Below, one piece after another: positions 52,738 through 64,000 of a DNA stretch of 64,000 nucleotides (position 1 is its first letter; the number at the start of each line of letters is the position of its first letter). Location of the stretch: assembly GCA_019055375.1 (NCBI GenBank), contig JAHQIW010007294.1, positions 124,001 through 188,000 on the forward strand, given 5' to 3'. This stretch comes from Parelaphostrongylus tenuis (Eukaryota > Nematoda > Chromadorea > Rhabditida > Metastrongylidae). The translations under genes and the position numbers were made by a program. The notes beneath the pieces are model-generated. The model saw nothing but the letters and a program-made list of their open reading frames with translations, was not told where the DNA came from and ran no database searches.

Positions 52738-53789
52738 CATCGAGTTTTGAGGAAAAGAATGAAAATACTAATCTAAAATTCTTCGTGTTATCCCAGATTT
52801 TCATTTATAGTTTTGCTGTGCATGTGCCAACCCTTTTCAGACAGTCTGTTCAATCTGACGAAGGAATCTCTTCAATAAACAAAATTTTATAAATCAGAGT
52901 TTTCGTATGCTTCTCGTTCTTAGTCACTGTTCTTTTTCATGTTAACTTTTCATGAAGCTTCTTTGTTGTTATTGTTGGCTTGTCTTTGTGATCGTGATGA
53001 TTTCTATTCACAATATGGAGTGACCCTAAAAGTAAATTTCGCACCTAGACAGCTATGCGAACTAAACATTACCTACCAGTAGAGTGTTTCGGAGTAAGAT
53101 CTATGTATTAATGGTATTTCATCACATCGTGACATCACAACACCTATAGGTCAATGCCGATTATGGAGCAGTTGCCAATTATCGCCTCTGCTGAAATGTC
53201 TTGCGTAGTTATGTTGCGCAGTGGCAGTTGCGAAATCGTTCGCTTTGTGGAGATAAAAACATTGTAATATAGGTATACTTAGGTGATTTCTAGGCGCTTT
53301 AAGTGAATATTATACCATGTGAATTATGCTGCACATTCAAAATCTTACTTTTGCTGATTCTAGCTCTTCAAAAATCATTTCACTATTCAGGCAGCGTTTC
53401 AGTATTGACTGCCAGATTGATGTCTATCATATCGATAGACAATTTCCTTTGTTGGTAAGCTCTCCATGCTTCCATCCGAGTACTGCTAAAAATACTCGCA
53501 TGAAGATAATTCGTTTTGTGGGATGTGTTTTATTTGTAAGATTATGCCAGTGATTCGCAGGCGAACCGAAAGAAACGCCATCGTGAGAATGACGTTAGTG
53601 ATGTTCTGCTTCTATAAAGATAGAGTATTTTTCTCGCCATGAATTTGTGCAGTTTGATAGCTGAATAATATGAGCAATCCTACTATCTTTAACTATTTCT
53701 CAACCACGCCTAACCCTTTGGCGACAATAGAAATCGCTGCACGCAGCGCAATCGCAAAGTGACGCGCTATCCTTGTTTTTGATTAGCGT
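52738..53789. other. spacer without supported gene
   Basis: A/T-rich. No exon or repeat boundary that I can defend. Confidence 0.3.
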
Positions 53790-54679
53790 TTTGTTCTCCG
53801 TTCATGATACATCACGATTTTCTCCACACGCTCAATTGGGGGGAGGGTCGAGTCAGTCTCACGGCCCCACGCCGTACCGCGACGAGCATCACTACCAGTT
53901 GGCTGCGGCCCCCTATGCAAAGGATATCCCAGTAAAAATCTTGACGTTTCGATAATTTTTATTTATACAGTGTCTAAAAATTGTTACAGCGATTGGAAAC
54001 TGGAAAACAATGAATAGTTGGCCAAAAATGGAGATGCATATTGCCCACGATAACAGTTTAGTGATAACTTTCAATAAGTTTTGGATTACTAGTGTATATC
54101 AGGAGTTAAGACCTATATATTACTATATAACAGACTTTCTTCTGTCGTTTTATGAGAATTCGTCTTTATATATCCTCCTATACTTTACTATCTACATAAC
54201 TCGTTGCTGCATCCTTCGCCACAGGACTTGACCAGTGATTTTCCTTGTTCTACGTATTTTTTTACTTGATTGCCCTCAAGGCCTTTCTCTGTACCTTCCT
54301 CAAGATCCAGTCTTTCAAGGTCACTTCAATATGACCTCGGCAAGTGATTGTGGCCGTTCACATGCAAACCAAGCACCTTATCCGCTTATTTGCTTCCCAT
54401 GTGTGTTCTCTTCCACTTTCATTGCTTGGGTCCATAGAGTTTGCTGATCAATACGAATTGTTTAGAGTTCCATATGCAAAGACGGCTCAAATTATTTTTG
54501 TTTTACCAAAAGCTCCGTGTAAAAAGCCACAGGCATTTAGAGAAACTGGTAAGTACTTAATATTTCTCGTTTCTTCATTTTGTCACTCGCCATTCCTGTC
54601 TCCAGAGGTGCGCTGCAAGAAGTATTCGACTGAGGAGGTTGCGAGTAAATATACAAAGCTCCGGTCAATGTTGTACTAA
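53790..54679 (+). CDS. serpin-like exons (tentative)
   Basis: Two separated segments show the same pattern. Near 53890-53935 the frame gives PYRDEHHYQLAAAPYAKDIP, and near 54435-54540 it gives ADQYELFRVPYAKTAQIIFV then LPKAP. This resembles the serpin stretch in which a conserved PY follows the shutter strands and leads into an I-x-LP motif. The second segment ends at a canonical donor (ACTG|GTAAGT at about 54549), and an acceptor (GTCTCCAG at about 54605) leads in frame to EVRCKKYSTEEVASKY and a stop at 54679. The reactive-centre loop is not seen. It could be a broken serpin or another family; the duplicated segment suggests a tandem or partly duplicated gene. Confidence 0.3.
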
Positions 54680-54811
54680 ATCATGCCCAATCACATTTGA
54701 AGAAACACCGATGAAGAGATAATCTCTTAGTGTTGAAGAAGGTGTTGTCACCCAGACTATTTTACTTCTCTCTTGTAACGATGGGAGCTGTCAAGGAAAC
54801 GTAAGGCTCAG

Positions 54812-55792
54812 ATGGTTAAAGCCAATCGCCTTCTGCGAGCAGTGCATACAAAATATGTGGGAACTGGTTGCAGAACAAATATATATTCATGGAAATTGGA
54901 CGAATCAAGTGGAAAAGAATGGTCTCACCTTCACAAGTTGAGGACAAAAAAGCATAATAAAATTAGAAGTATGTCCATTTCCTTAGGATGTAGTTTTTCT
55001 ATTGGAAAATTGTTGGAAACGCATGAGCGTTCTTATCACTGGAAAGACCTAGAACTCCCCTTGGCAGTATACTATTTTCCGTGACGGTGAAGTGTTCGAA
55101 GCATCTAAATTTCACTGCACCATACTGATCAAGCTCGCTGAGAAGTCCAAGCAACAGGTAACTACCTCGCAAGCGTAGCGTGTTTTCCCTTTTTGATGGA
55201 ACGTGCTACGACGCTTTTCCAGAAACCAAGCTAAGTGTTAGAATTCTCATCTCTCAAGCTTTCGAGTTGCTACTACTAGTACAATGGAAAAGCAGGAGCT
55301 GCTACTCATTGACTGGCCGAAAGTACAAATCAACTCAACTTTGCAAAAATGTAGACCTGTGCTAATGTGTAAGCAAAAGCAATCTGCTGTTGACTGATAT
55401 TGACTGTTTATGCTGCTGGTTGTTAGATATTTTGAGTAGAAAATCTACAACATCAGTTAAAGAAATTTGATTGAACAAAATGCACCCTTCTCGAAGAAGT
55501 ACTCCACAAAGTGACGAATACAAATATATCAAGGCTTACGCCGACAACATTTTGGAGCACGCTGCAGATAAGTCACTTACAAAAGCCATATATCGTAGGA
55601 GAGCTTTTTTTCGAGTTACACTCTCACACTATCGTCGGAAAAGATGTAACAAAAAAGTTGGGAGCGCGTTGTTATCCTAAGGAGATAGCTTCGTATCGAA
55701 AAGTAAGAATTTTGAGAACCGGCTTTTCCTCCAGTAATAACCTATCTTTTGTAGCGATGAGGTATCCTCAGAATCAAAGTTTTACTGTATAA
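54812..55792 (+). CDS. hypothetical open frames, unassigned
   Basis: Frames 54812-55084 (MVKANRLLRAVHTKYVGTGC), 55471-55680 (SDEYKYIKAYADNILEHAAD) and 55511-55792 (GELFFELHSHTIVGKDVTKK, LGARCYPKEIASYRK) are non-repetitive and on one strand, just downstream of the serpin-like exons. The last two overlap in different frames and read sensibly one after the other, as if a single-base shift near 55600 separated them. I do not recognise the product. Confidence 0.25.
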
Positions 55793-55924
55793 CTGCTAAC
55801 AAGACCAGCTGTGAAGTTTGAACAAAGTGCCAATTGCACCAATTGCAAGCATTATCTCATTTTTGATAGTAGAGGAAGCATCCTTTTTGGTGTATGCTGA
55901 CACATGATCGTCCATTTTATTAAG

Positions 55925-56490
55925 TCGTTCCATAAGATTTGTCACTACAGCAAAAAAACACCAAAATTTTTAACTAGAAGTAGTCGAAATTGCACGATTT
56001 TTTAATCACTCAGTTTCGCATTTTCTTGTGAACATTTTAGTATATAACTTGCTACAAAATGGAGCTGTCTTAGAAACAATGTGCTTGCTAGTCATGCACG
56101 AATCGCGCTTAGGCAAAATGATAGTGGAGCGGCGTGCCAAGATGGAGCTCTGGGCGATGATACGATTGTCCAAAGAACGGCTAGGGAGTAGTTCGCGAAG
56201 TTCAAAACTGGTGAGAATAGTCTGGATCGAGCGCACTCGGACCATCCTCAGAATGCTCCATTAGTCTTGTCCGCCGCTTCACTAGCATTTTCCCCTACGT
56301 GCCATTCGTGTATGAGTAACAAGGGAATAGTCTACACGAGAGCTCCACCTTGAAGTAACTGTAAACAAATTGTATTCCAAAATACTCGCAAGAAGATACG
56401 CAATTGAACGATGCTAAAATCATGAAATTTTGATTACTTCCGGCTGATAAATCTGTGTCTATTGCTTCAGAGCCAAAACTTTTGGAACGA
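55925..56490. mobile_element. palindromic mariner-derived foldback element, copy 4
   Basis: Left cgttccataagatttgtcac, right gccaaaacttttggaacg. The plus half runs from about 56059 (atggagctgtcttag, already interrupted by a stop, then MCLLVMHESRLGKM); the minus half is also decayed. Most diverged of the four copies. Confidence 0.7.
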
Positions 56491-56519
56491 AGCACTAATG
56501 ATCTTTATGCAATGTTCGA

Positions 56520-56800
56520 GCGGCTAGCTAACTACTTTGGGAGTGAAACGTGAACTTTTACTCGCTATTACAGCGCTCTGCGCTAAACTTTTCACAAATA
56601 AATTTAGCTTAAGATTGTCTAGACCCAACCATCGTCCCCAGCTAACGAACAAAGCAAACCGCATGTGAGACATAAATTTATTTTTGCTGCGACAGCCACT
56701 GAAGAGAGCAGCATAAACCAAGCACATCAATGAAATCGCAGAGATTTGAGCTTTTGAATGACTGTAAAAATTCATGAAAAAGATTTCGATCAGCAAAAAA
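56520..56800. repeat. family D fragment
   Basis: Blocks catcaatgaaatcgcagaga and ttgagcttttgaatgactgt match family D. Confidence 0.4.
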
Positions 56801-57539
56801 GGCTTGCAAGTAGTCGTGTACCAGCGCAGGCTCATTGCCTTCTCGCACGGGTTAATTTCGCTTATCTGCTCAGAGCACCACGCTTAATCTTCGGCTATCT
56901 CAGACTTGGTGGCTTTCAAGCAGTAAACAACAGTTTACCGAACGTCAAAAGAATTTAGAAGCTGTGAGAACGACAACTGTAGAGACTTTATACTGTCTCT
57001 CAATGGGTAACAATGAAATTCATAATGCTAATTACAGCATGGCACTGTGGTCCATTCTACATACACTACTGTTGAAATTTAGTAATACTTTATAATTTGC
57101 ACTGAGTCTCTATCAGTACTGTTCATGCCGGTATACTCTGTCCGTTAGATATGATTCACTAAGCAATTATAACGCGAATGACACTCGATTACCACTCAAA
57201 CTTCTCGTCAGAAATCGCCGGATATACGTAGAATGAAATTTTTTCTGAGCAACCCCAAACACAAAATGTTATCTACTGACTACGAACATTTAACAGGAAA
57301 GCTTTATGTGATGAGATAAAGGCCGGAACGACATGAGCGTTGAAACAACATGTGTAAACTGTGTAGAGCTGCTTGGTAACACTGCTGCCTGGGGCATTTA
57401 CCAATGTAAACGTATCCATTTAAACAAATATTGGACTCTGCCGTCTAAGCTTCGATGGCGGTCACGCGAGACAGCGCATAAATCTTGTCCGCTTCACATA
57501 TTTCTCAATAATCAAAGTTTTTGAAGTTAGGAGCAGTAC
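56801..57539. other. spacer without supported gene
   Basis: Small ORFs only. Bases 57540-57650 carry a weak remnant of a mariner foldback arm (caataaaagccaagttcatt then aactagaagtaaatt). Confidence 0.3.
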
Positions 57540-57734
57540 AAAGCTATAGGAAATGTTAGGTCTTCTTGTAAGTGTTAGTAACAGGGCAATAAAAGCCAAG
57601 TTCATTAACTAGAAGTAAATTAATATTGCTTAACAACACTATTCAGAGTATGGCTCATTAGCCTGAACACATTTGTGCAGTTTGTCAGGCAACAAACTAG
57701 CATTGCACCCACAGAACTCGTCATATCACCCATA

Positions 57735-60700
57735 TCATCTGTCACCTGTCGTCCCGTTCATCGTCGAGTGACTCGTGCGGGTACCAGCAACTCTTCCATT
57801 TTTCCCTATCGCGTGCCAGAGTAGCCTAGTGGGTCCTCCTTGCTCTAGGGATTCGCTGAGCATCATATCTTTCTTCTACCGCTTTCGTGTAGCAATCGGA
57901 CCAACGGTTCGGTAGTCTTCCTTGAGAGCGCTTGACGTCCCGAGGAATCCAGTCGGTAACGGCTCTCGCTCATCGGTTGTCGTTGAAGCGCATCACGTGT
58001 CCGGCCCAACTGATTTTCGATATCCTGGCGTGTAGAATGGTTTCTCTGATTTTGGTCGTTGACTTAGCTTGGAACTCCGGATCCTTTCTCTCATTTACGA
58101 GATACGGGACACTCCTAGCATCGACCTTTCGACTGCTCGTTCAATAACGCGGAGTCTTTAATCTAGCTTATGTAGCAACCAGATTTCTGCTGCATGCGTT
58201 AGGGCAGAGATAACTGCGAAGCGAAGAGGTGGGCACGGAGTTGGATGTTCTATCATCAAGTTCATTTCACGACTTAGGTAGACGTAAGTGAAGCATTCGG
58301 AGATTTTTGTTCTGTTAAGCGTGGATGGGGCATTCAAAACCCATCCGTTCCTCATGAACATCGTTTTCGCTAGATTTAGTTGAAGACCAATCTTTCCACA
58401 GGCACTATCGAAACCAGTCAACATTCGTTCTGCTTGGCTAATGATTGGTGTTATGAGAACGATATCGTCAGCAAAGCGAAGATGATTTAATTGCTCAACC
58501 GTCAATTTTCACTCCCATATCGTCCCATTCTAATGTTCGCATGAGGTTTTGTAGGGTGGCACTGAATATTTGGGCGAAATTGTATTGCTTTGTCGAACCC
58601 CTCTTCTTACGTCAATGGTGATGTTGTTGTAGAATGGAGACATTTTGGTCGTGGAATCTTTATAGAGCTCGCGGAGAATCATTAAGTACCGAGTAGGGAC
58701 GCCCTGGTTATCTAGAGCCTCCATGACCGCTTCTGTTTCCACTGAATTATAGGCTTTCTTTAGATCGATCAAAGTGAGACAGAGTGATTGTTTGTACTCT
58801 CGCGAAACCTCAATGAGTCTTGTAATCGTGTGAATGTGGTCTATGATACTAAATCCTTTTCGGAACCCTGCTTGTTCGCATGGCTGTCCTTCATCCAATG
58901 TTTCTGTCAATCCTGATTCGGATGACTCGGGTGAAGAGTTTATAGACAACGGACAGCAATCAGATTGGGCGATAGTTGTCTATGTTGTGAAGGTCTCCCT
59001 TTTTAAACAACAGTACGGTCTTGCTAGGTTTTCGAAAACAGGGACCTTACATTCTGACAGGTAGCGAGTGAAGAGCCGAGCCAGGGTGTTGATGAGAACT
59101 GGCGGCAGGTTCGTCAGGTGTTCTTTTCTAATCCTGTCTGGACCGGGTGTTGTTCTGTTCTTCACCGACGAGACAGCATGTCGATTTCGCAAGGAGGATC
59201 GGTGGAACGAAAAGTCGTCCTCTTTCAATTTATATGACGGTAAGAAAACATGGCTAGCGAAGAGATCCGATAGTATTGGTGAATGGTTTTCTCCATAGCC
59301 CTTCTCGAAGCTGTAAGTGTTTCGTCAGGGTATCGGAGTGCAATCATCTTGGCCTTTTAGTTGGCGAAGCCTCGCTGGACTTTGCGAATGCTCTTCCCAG
59401 CTTTTGCAGCTTCTGCCATAACTGCTGCTCTTCTCTCTTTGAGGTCTTTTTTGTCGCTTCTCTGCAGCGTTTCGCAAGTTCGGACGTAAGGTTTCGGTTG
59501 CCTGCAGCTCGTGCGATTCCACGTTGACGTATCAGCTCGAGTGTCTGCGGAGACAAGCGTCTCTTCGGCACCTTAGAACTTTCGGCTTTTATAGCGCTAA
59601 CGTGAAGATATTCAACAAGTCGATCGTCTTTGTCGTCGATGTTGTCGACAACGGTATCTTCCCAAGAGCCGACTAATGATTTGAATACATCCCAGTTTAT
59701 GGTAGTTCTGGGACTTCGTTGTTTGAATTTAGCGGCTTTCTCTCCTCTCCTCGAAAATCGGAACGTTGCGCGAAGGAGGCGATGGTCTGAGCCCGTGTAG
59801 AACTTAGGAACAACAGCGACATCGGTCAGGCAAAATCTTTGATTTACTAAGATGTGGTCTATTTCGTTATGGTACTCTCCATTAGGAGACTCCCACGTCC
59901 ATCGCTGAGAAAGAGGTTTTGGAATGGCGAGTTACCATGGATGGTTTGAGTCGTCATGACAAACTCAGGTAGCCTCTCACCCTGTTCATTCCATTCTAGG
60001 CCGTTGGCTCCTATGTGACGTTCTTCAGACGTTCTTCTGGGTCCAATTTTTGCGTTAAAATCTCCGACAATGACATTGAAGAATGTATGATCTTCTCTGA
60101 AGAATTTTTCGAGGTCCATATAGAACGCTTCGACTTCGTCTTCGTTATAGCTTGATGTTGGTGCGTAAGCAACGAAGATGGTCAAAGCCGGCATTGAACC
60201 ACATCGTTTCAACCGTAATCGTCCGATACGGGTTGTTAGTTGTTCGAACGAATCAATGTTCACGGTCAAATTCGATTTGACGAGGACGCCAACGCCGCCG
60301 ACACCTCTGCGATCGCATGTTCCAAGGAACAGTTCTTCTCCGGTGTCATAAGCAGCGTGAAAAAGATGACGTCTTCTCGTTCTCAGCCAGGCCAGTGACG
60401 CCGTACCTTATCCTTGTTGCTTGAATCAATAGATCTTCCACAGCGGATTCGTGAGCAAGGGTTCGTTGCATTGTAGGTACAGATCGTCATTTTAGTCCGT
60501 TTCGATATTGGCAGCCTAGTTTGGTCCTGAGATTTTAGCAGCCTCTCCGTACTCGTCCTACCTGGCGCTGCCGTACCAGGGCTCTTTCGGGGTCAGGGAA
60601 ATGAGTCCCATAATTGTTGCTGTTTTTGGCATTTCGATACCCAACGTGTAGCTTACCAGGCTCTAACGTGGGGGCTGGGTACACGAGTAGCTTGCCAGTT

Positions 60701-60985
60701 ACCTCGGGAGCAGCGAGAGGAACTTATTTGTTGGAGGAAACTCCTAACTGCCTTCCATGTACTTCCCAACCGCTTGATTGCAGGCTTTTGGCCGACTTGA
60801 CTCACAGGATTAGAGTTTTGTCAAAACGGCGCTGCAGAAGCAGGGAGCTTACACCTGAATCCATCTGCGTCTCTGGAATACACGATCGCTTTTGGTTCGC
60901 GTTTATTCCCCAGTCCACCACCTGGGGACGCGCCACGTGCCCTCGCGACTAACCGAGCGGGATCCCTTAAAGAGGGAGGTCCTAG
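57735..60985 (-). mobile_element. RTE-type LINE, nearly full length, inactivated
   Basis: On the minus strand: a 5' non-coding block (60985-60560), an apurinic endonuclease domain (60269-59859: [33 protein letters not shown]), a linker (RLSPQTLELIRQRGIARAAG), the start of reverse transcriptase (TPGPDRIRKEHLTNLPPVL), its fingers/palm (58949-58530: PCEQAGFRKGFSIIDHIH, LTLIDLKKAYNSVE), the catalytic box RFADDIVLITP (58505-58158) and a C-terminal end at about 57735 near ctcgagtcactcg-like sequence. Several frame changes and a deletion after the ADD box leave it non-functional. It is the same family as 4.43 and 11.71 kb. Confidence 0.9.
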
Positions 60986-61044
60986 GACTCGTCACATATT
61001 TGGAATCAGAGATAGTTGTCAATCTTCAATGCAATGGTTGATGT

Positions 61045-61500
61045 TTCGAAACTTACTCTTGCTCAGGAAGTGCTCTAGCGATCGCAATAGGTGGTAGTCA
61101 GACGGCGATAAGTCAGGGTTGTACGGCGGATGATCCAGCAAATGCCACCCCAGTTCGATCGACTTCCTCTTTGTCAATGAACGTCCGGAGCACAACTAAT
61201 CCTTCAAGTTGGTGTTGTGGGCGCTAAACTCGGCAAAAAACGGGAGCACTGTTCACCTAGGCACAAATACTTAAGCGTTTCGCGACTGATATTCTCAAAA
61301 GCGGTCTGTGTATTTCGTCGCAATTTGTGCTCGTAAAACAACAAATTGCGATAAAGACTTTGTTGAGTGGTTATCATGTAGCACGTATGGACAAGATACC
61401 AAAAGAAAATTCAGAAAATTCTGCACAAGGCGGTATCAATTTGTTGCTTGAGAGATGGCAGAATTGTGCTGAGGCTGATGGTTCATATTATAAATAGTGT
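61045..61500. pseudogene. mariner transposase fragments in two orientations
   Basis: On the minus strand (61210-61060) a frame gives ELGWHLLDHPPYNPDLSPSD then YHLLRSLEHFL, containing the second and third catalytic-region landmarks of a mariner transposase. On the plus strand (61430-61497) another frame gives LLERWQNCAEADGSYYK and a stop, the C-terminus. The two pieces point in opposite directions, so the element was rearranged by an inversion. Confidence 0.7.
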
Positions 61501-61539
61501 TGTTAAGTCGATTACGATCTCGATCATCTTACGATCATC

Positions 61540-62030
61540 TTTAACAGATCACATAAAATGCGTGGCTCAAAAATGATTCACTGGCATAGTGTAAGTAATT
61601 GATGGAGAGCTCAATTTTTTGGCTACTGCGTTACGAGACCGTTTTTGAAAAAATCTTTGTATAACGTTGCAGCATTTATAATAATGTGATGTTGTCTACC
61701 AACTCCGCGCTTTTACTATTTTCGCTGTAAGCACGAAAACCACATGAACGTGTAAAAGAAATTTTGTAGTAACAGAATCACACATTTTTTTTTTTTTGAT
61801 TTGCCGCGTATGTTTGACTCAATCTTATTTTCCATAAGCGATGTAGTCGTCGAAACTTGCGTTATTGAATGGTTACTTCCAGCTTGAAGAAAGAGTTTTA
61901 CCTTGCGAATATGTGTGCGTGAGACACAAATGTTTTCTTTCTGCTACAGCGTTATACACAGACTCCTCAAAACGACTACGTAGCGCAGTAAACAATGATT
62001 TCGGCTTGCGAAAGTGTAATGGAATGTCCA
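61540..62030. repeat. family A end and family C/E-type fragments
   Basis: Bases 61550-61580 are a family A end (atgcgtggctcaaaaatgat). Bases 61860-62020 repeat the block at 3.60-3.76 kb (gaatggttacttccagcttg, ctacagcgttatac, gcagtaaacaatgatttcgg). Confidence 0.45.
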
Positions 62031-63584
62031 GCTGAAGTGTACATAGCAGTTTTGGTTCATTTACTCAGTGAAGCAGACCTGCCAAATGACCTCTTTCTTT
62101 TTTGTCTTCGACTCTCGTCATAATCAATAAAAGTGAATGAAGTGACATTCCTTCAAACTCGGCGTGTAATATAATATATGGCGAAAAATGCAGTGATATA
62201 CAATTTTACTTCCCCCGTGATGTCTTACTTTTACCTTTGATCTGCTAGAGCGCTAAATGGCATCAGTGCTTATCGGTGCTCAATGATAAGAGCATATTTT
62301 GAAGCACTCAAAATATGAATACGGCGATAAGTCGAGGAACTTCCAAATGGCTGTACTGCCGACTTATCTAGATAATAACGAAGATGTTTTTCAAATAGAT
62401 TTCCTTACCCAAGGATAAGACCGATGAACGAATACTGTTTAAACAAGCATCCCATATGTGAAGCGAAGTATTCCTTCCTATTGCTATAATATTGGATATT
62501 CTTGCCATTTTTTCATGGAGCTCCTATGTTCTTACCTGCCTCGCAATACCGTCGTGAAAAGAAGTTTCCTAATAGAACACTTCTCTACTAGAATAGACTT
62601 TTCCAAATATTGCAGCGCCTCCTAGACATAAAACAATTATCGATCTCAATATTTCATGCCCGAAATCAGTTCATGATGATTCTTCCATTACTGGCACCGC
62701 AAAATATAAATCGACGAACGTAATTCAGCTTTCAACAAAGAACATAGCAGTTATCTGTAGTACGGTCTTGTAAGATCACATATTCAATAAAAATCGTATC
62801 CAAATGTTCTGCAATAAAGCCAAAAAGTATCAAAAAATATAAAAAAGCGCTAGTCCGCTGTCTTGTGTTTTTGAAATATAATGCTGAGTAGCTGAGCAAT
62901 TTTGCAAACTTGACCTCACAGCTTCCTTACTGACATACGTCGATCAAGGCAGATCAAAGAGACTGATAATCAGTGAGTTGACAGCCTCCAGCATGTCTAT
63001 GGTTTGATTTCCTCAAATACTGAGCTTTGAATTGTGTTGGCTCGTTATTTGGCTTAGTAATTGATGCGCTGTGTTTGAAGACCTTCGGTCTAAGCAAATT
63101 CCTCTTGATAGAACATTTCAATTTTTGCTAGAGTGTAAAACCAACTTCAGCATCCAGATTTACTCATAGTACTCGTGCGCAATAATTGGACAACCGAAAA
63201 AGATTTATGCTTATAGATATTACAAGAATTGTCTGCCGATCGGTGAGCATGTTATGTTTATTGTTCTGATAATCTTTTCGAATTGCCTATCTACACGCAC
63301 GATTGTTCAGCACGTAGATGTGTTAAGGCGTAGTCGAAATTAGGAGATGAAAGTTGTCCTTATTAGTTTGATTTACTTCTTCCGCTGTGTGTTCTGTTCA
63401 GAGAAAATGATTTGACGTCCTACATCTATAGTACATTGATGAAAAAATCGTTGAACGTGTTAACTCTGGTCCCATTTAGAGCGTACGTTTCTTCATCAAA
63501 GAAGACCCTTTTTTTCTTCATTTTCAAGTGCGTTTGAGAAATGCAGGTTTCGTAATATAACCTAAACAAAGGCACATCGAAACT
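62031..63584. other. A/T-rich region without supported gene
   Basis: No exon, domain motif or repeat family member that I can defend on either strand. Confidence 0.35.
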
Positions 63585-63660
63585 CGCTGTGGTGTAGCGG
63601 AAAACTTAATGAGCACTTGGAAAGGGTGGTCGTAGGTTTAAAGCCAACTGAGATTTCAAG
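63585..63660 (+). repeat. tRNA-like sequence (SINE head?)
   Basis: ctcgctgtggtgtagcggaa resembles an A-box, and gtcgtaggtttaaagccaac a weak B-box at tRNA-like spacing. The SINE-1 tail is absent. Confidence 0.3.
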
Positions 63661-64000
63661 GTTTGTTCCTCTCGGCGGTCTCACCATGTTTACAATTTCC
63701 ATTGTGCCTCATTGTTTGAACATAAATTAGACTGTAAATGAAGTTGAAAATGCAAGTTGTGTTTGAATTTACTAAGAAATGAATTAGTAAGACTACCACA
63801 TGGAACTATAATACTGTCGCATCTGTTCAACTATTAGCTAGTGATATACTGCTCTTTGATAGCAGCTTCTGCAAAAGAGTTGTTTAAACTGTTTTGCAAG
63901 CATAGAGCTTCCTTACTTCAATTTTCGATTTTCTTACATTGATTTCCACTGCACATAAGCAGTTCAGTAGATCGTTTTAAACGAAATTGAATAAAACGCG

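Noticed and set aside
60614..60952. 112-codon plus-strand ORF
   Set aside because: Antisense to the RTE 5' end; no domain, and broken in the 11.7 kb copy.
1..64000. CRISPR arrays, bacterial operons, prophage
   Set aside because: All real genes are spliced and nematode-like; the repeated units are mobile elements without spacer organisation.

Overview
This window reads as a clade V (strongylid) nematode genome, most likely a hookworm such as Ancylostoma or Necator. That is inferred from short nematode-type introns mixed with long repeat-filled ones, TTTTCAG-like acceptors, and a repeat fauna of RTE-type LINEs, Penelope-like elements, mariners and many long foldback MITEs. It is not bacterial: there are no operons, ribosome binding sites or CRISPR arrays, and almost all long open frames are repeat debris or single exons.

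Three spliced genes can be reconstructed exon by exon, with splice phases that agree except where stated. (1) Minus strand, 16.7-8.0 kb: dihydrolipoamide succinyltransferase, the E2 subunit of mitochondrial 2-oxoglutarate dehydrogenase (dlst-1 type). Lipoyl and catalytic domains are complete, but there is one unambiguous single-base frameshift near 10112. (2) Plus strand, 23.6-35.6 kb: an ABCB10-like (HAF-type) half ABC transporter with every nucleotide-binding motif in place and one likely GC-AG intron. (3) Minus strand, 49.8-41.0 kb: a legumain (asparaginyl endopeptidase) with signal peptide, catalytic His and Cys exons and most of the C-terminal prodomain. The very first exon is missing for (1) and (2), and the last exon is unresolved for (3). 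Weaker coding traces are a DEDD-type exonuclease exon (0.8 kb), an acidic/proline-rich nuclear-type protein (2.1-2.9 kb), serpin-like exons (53.8-54.7 kb) and unassigned ORFs at 50.2-50.9 and 54.8-55.8 kb.

Everything else is largely mobile DNA. There is an RTE-type LINE at 57.7-61.0 kb, a 3' fragment of the same family at 4.4-5.2 kb, an internally deleted derivative at 11.7-12.3 kb, and a more decayed RTE-like relic at 42.6-44.9 kb. A Penelope-like element with a GIY-YIG trace lies at 38.1-39.7 kb. A 957-bp mariner with both terminal repeats but no N-terminal half lies at 36.2-37.1 kb. Four copies of an approximately 570-bp palindrome carry two head-to-head copies of a mariner N-terminal (helix-turn-helix) coding region. 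There are also several foldback MITE families, two tRNA-derived SINE families and a minisatellite. Much of this sits inside introns of the three genes.

The most interesting signal is a recurring small RNA-like motif with the core of a hammerhead ribozyme (CUGANGA-like, stem II, GAAA, ACGU, then a C or U before the stem I strand). It is clearest at the 3' end of the Penelope-like element, and six further, mostly more degenerate, copies are scattered through the window.
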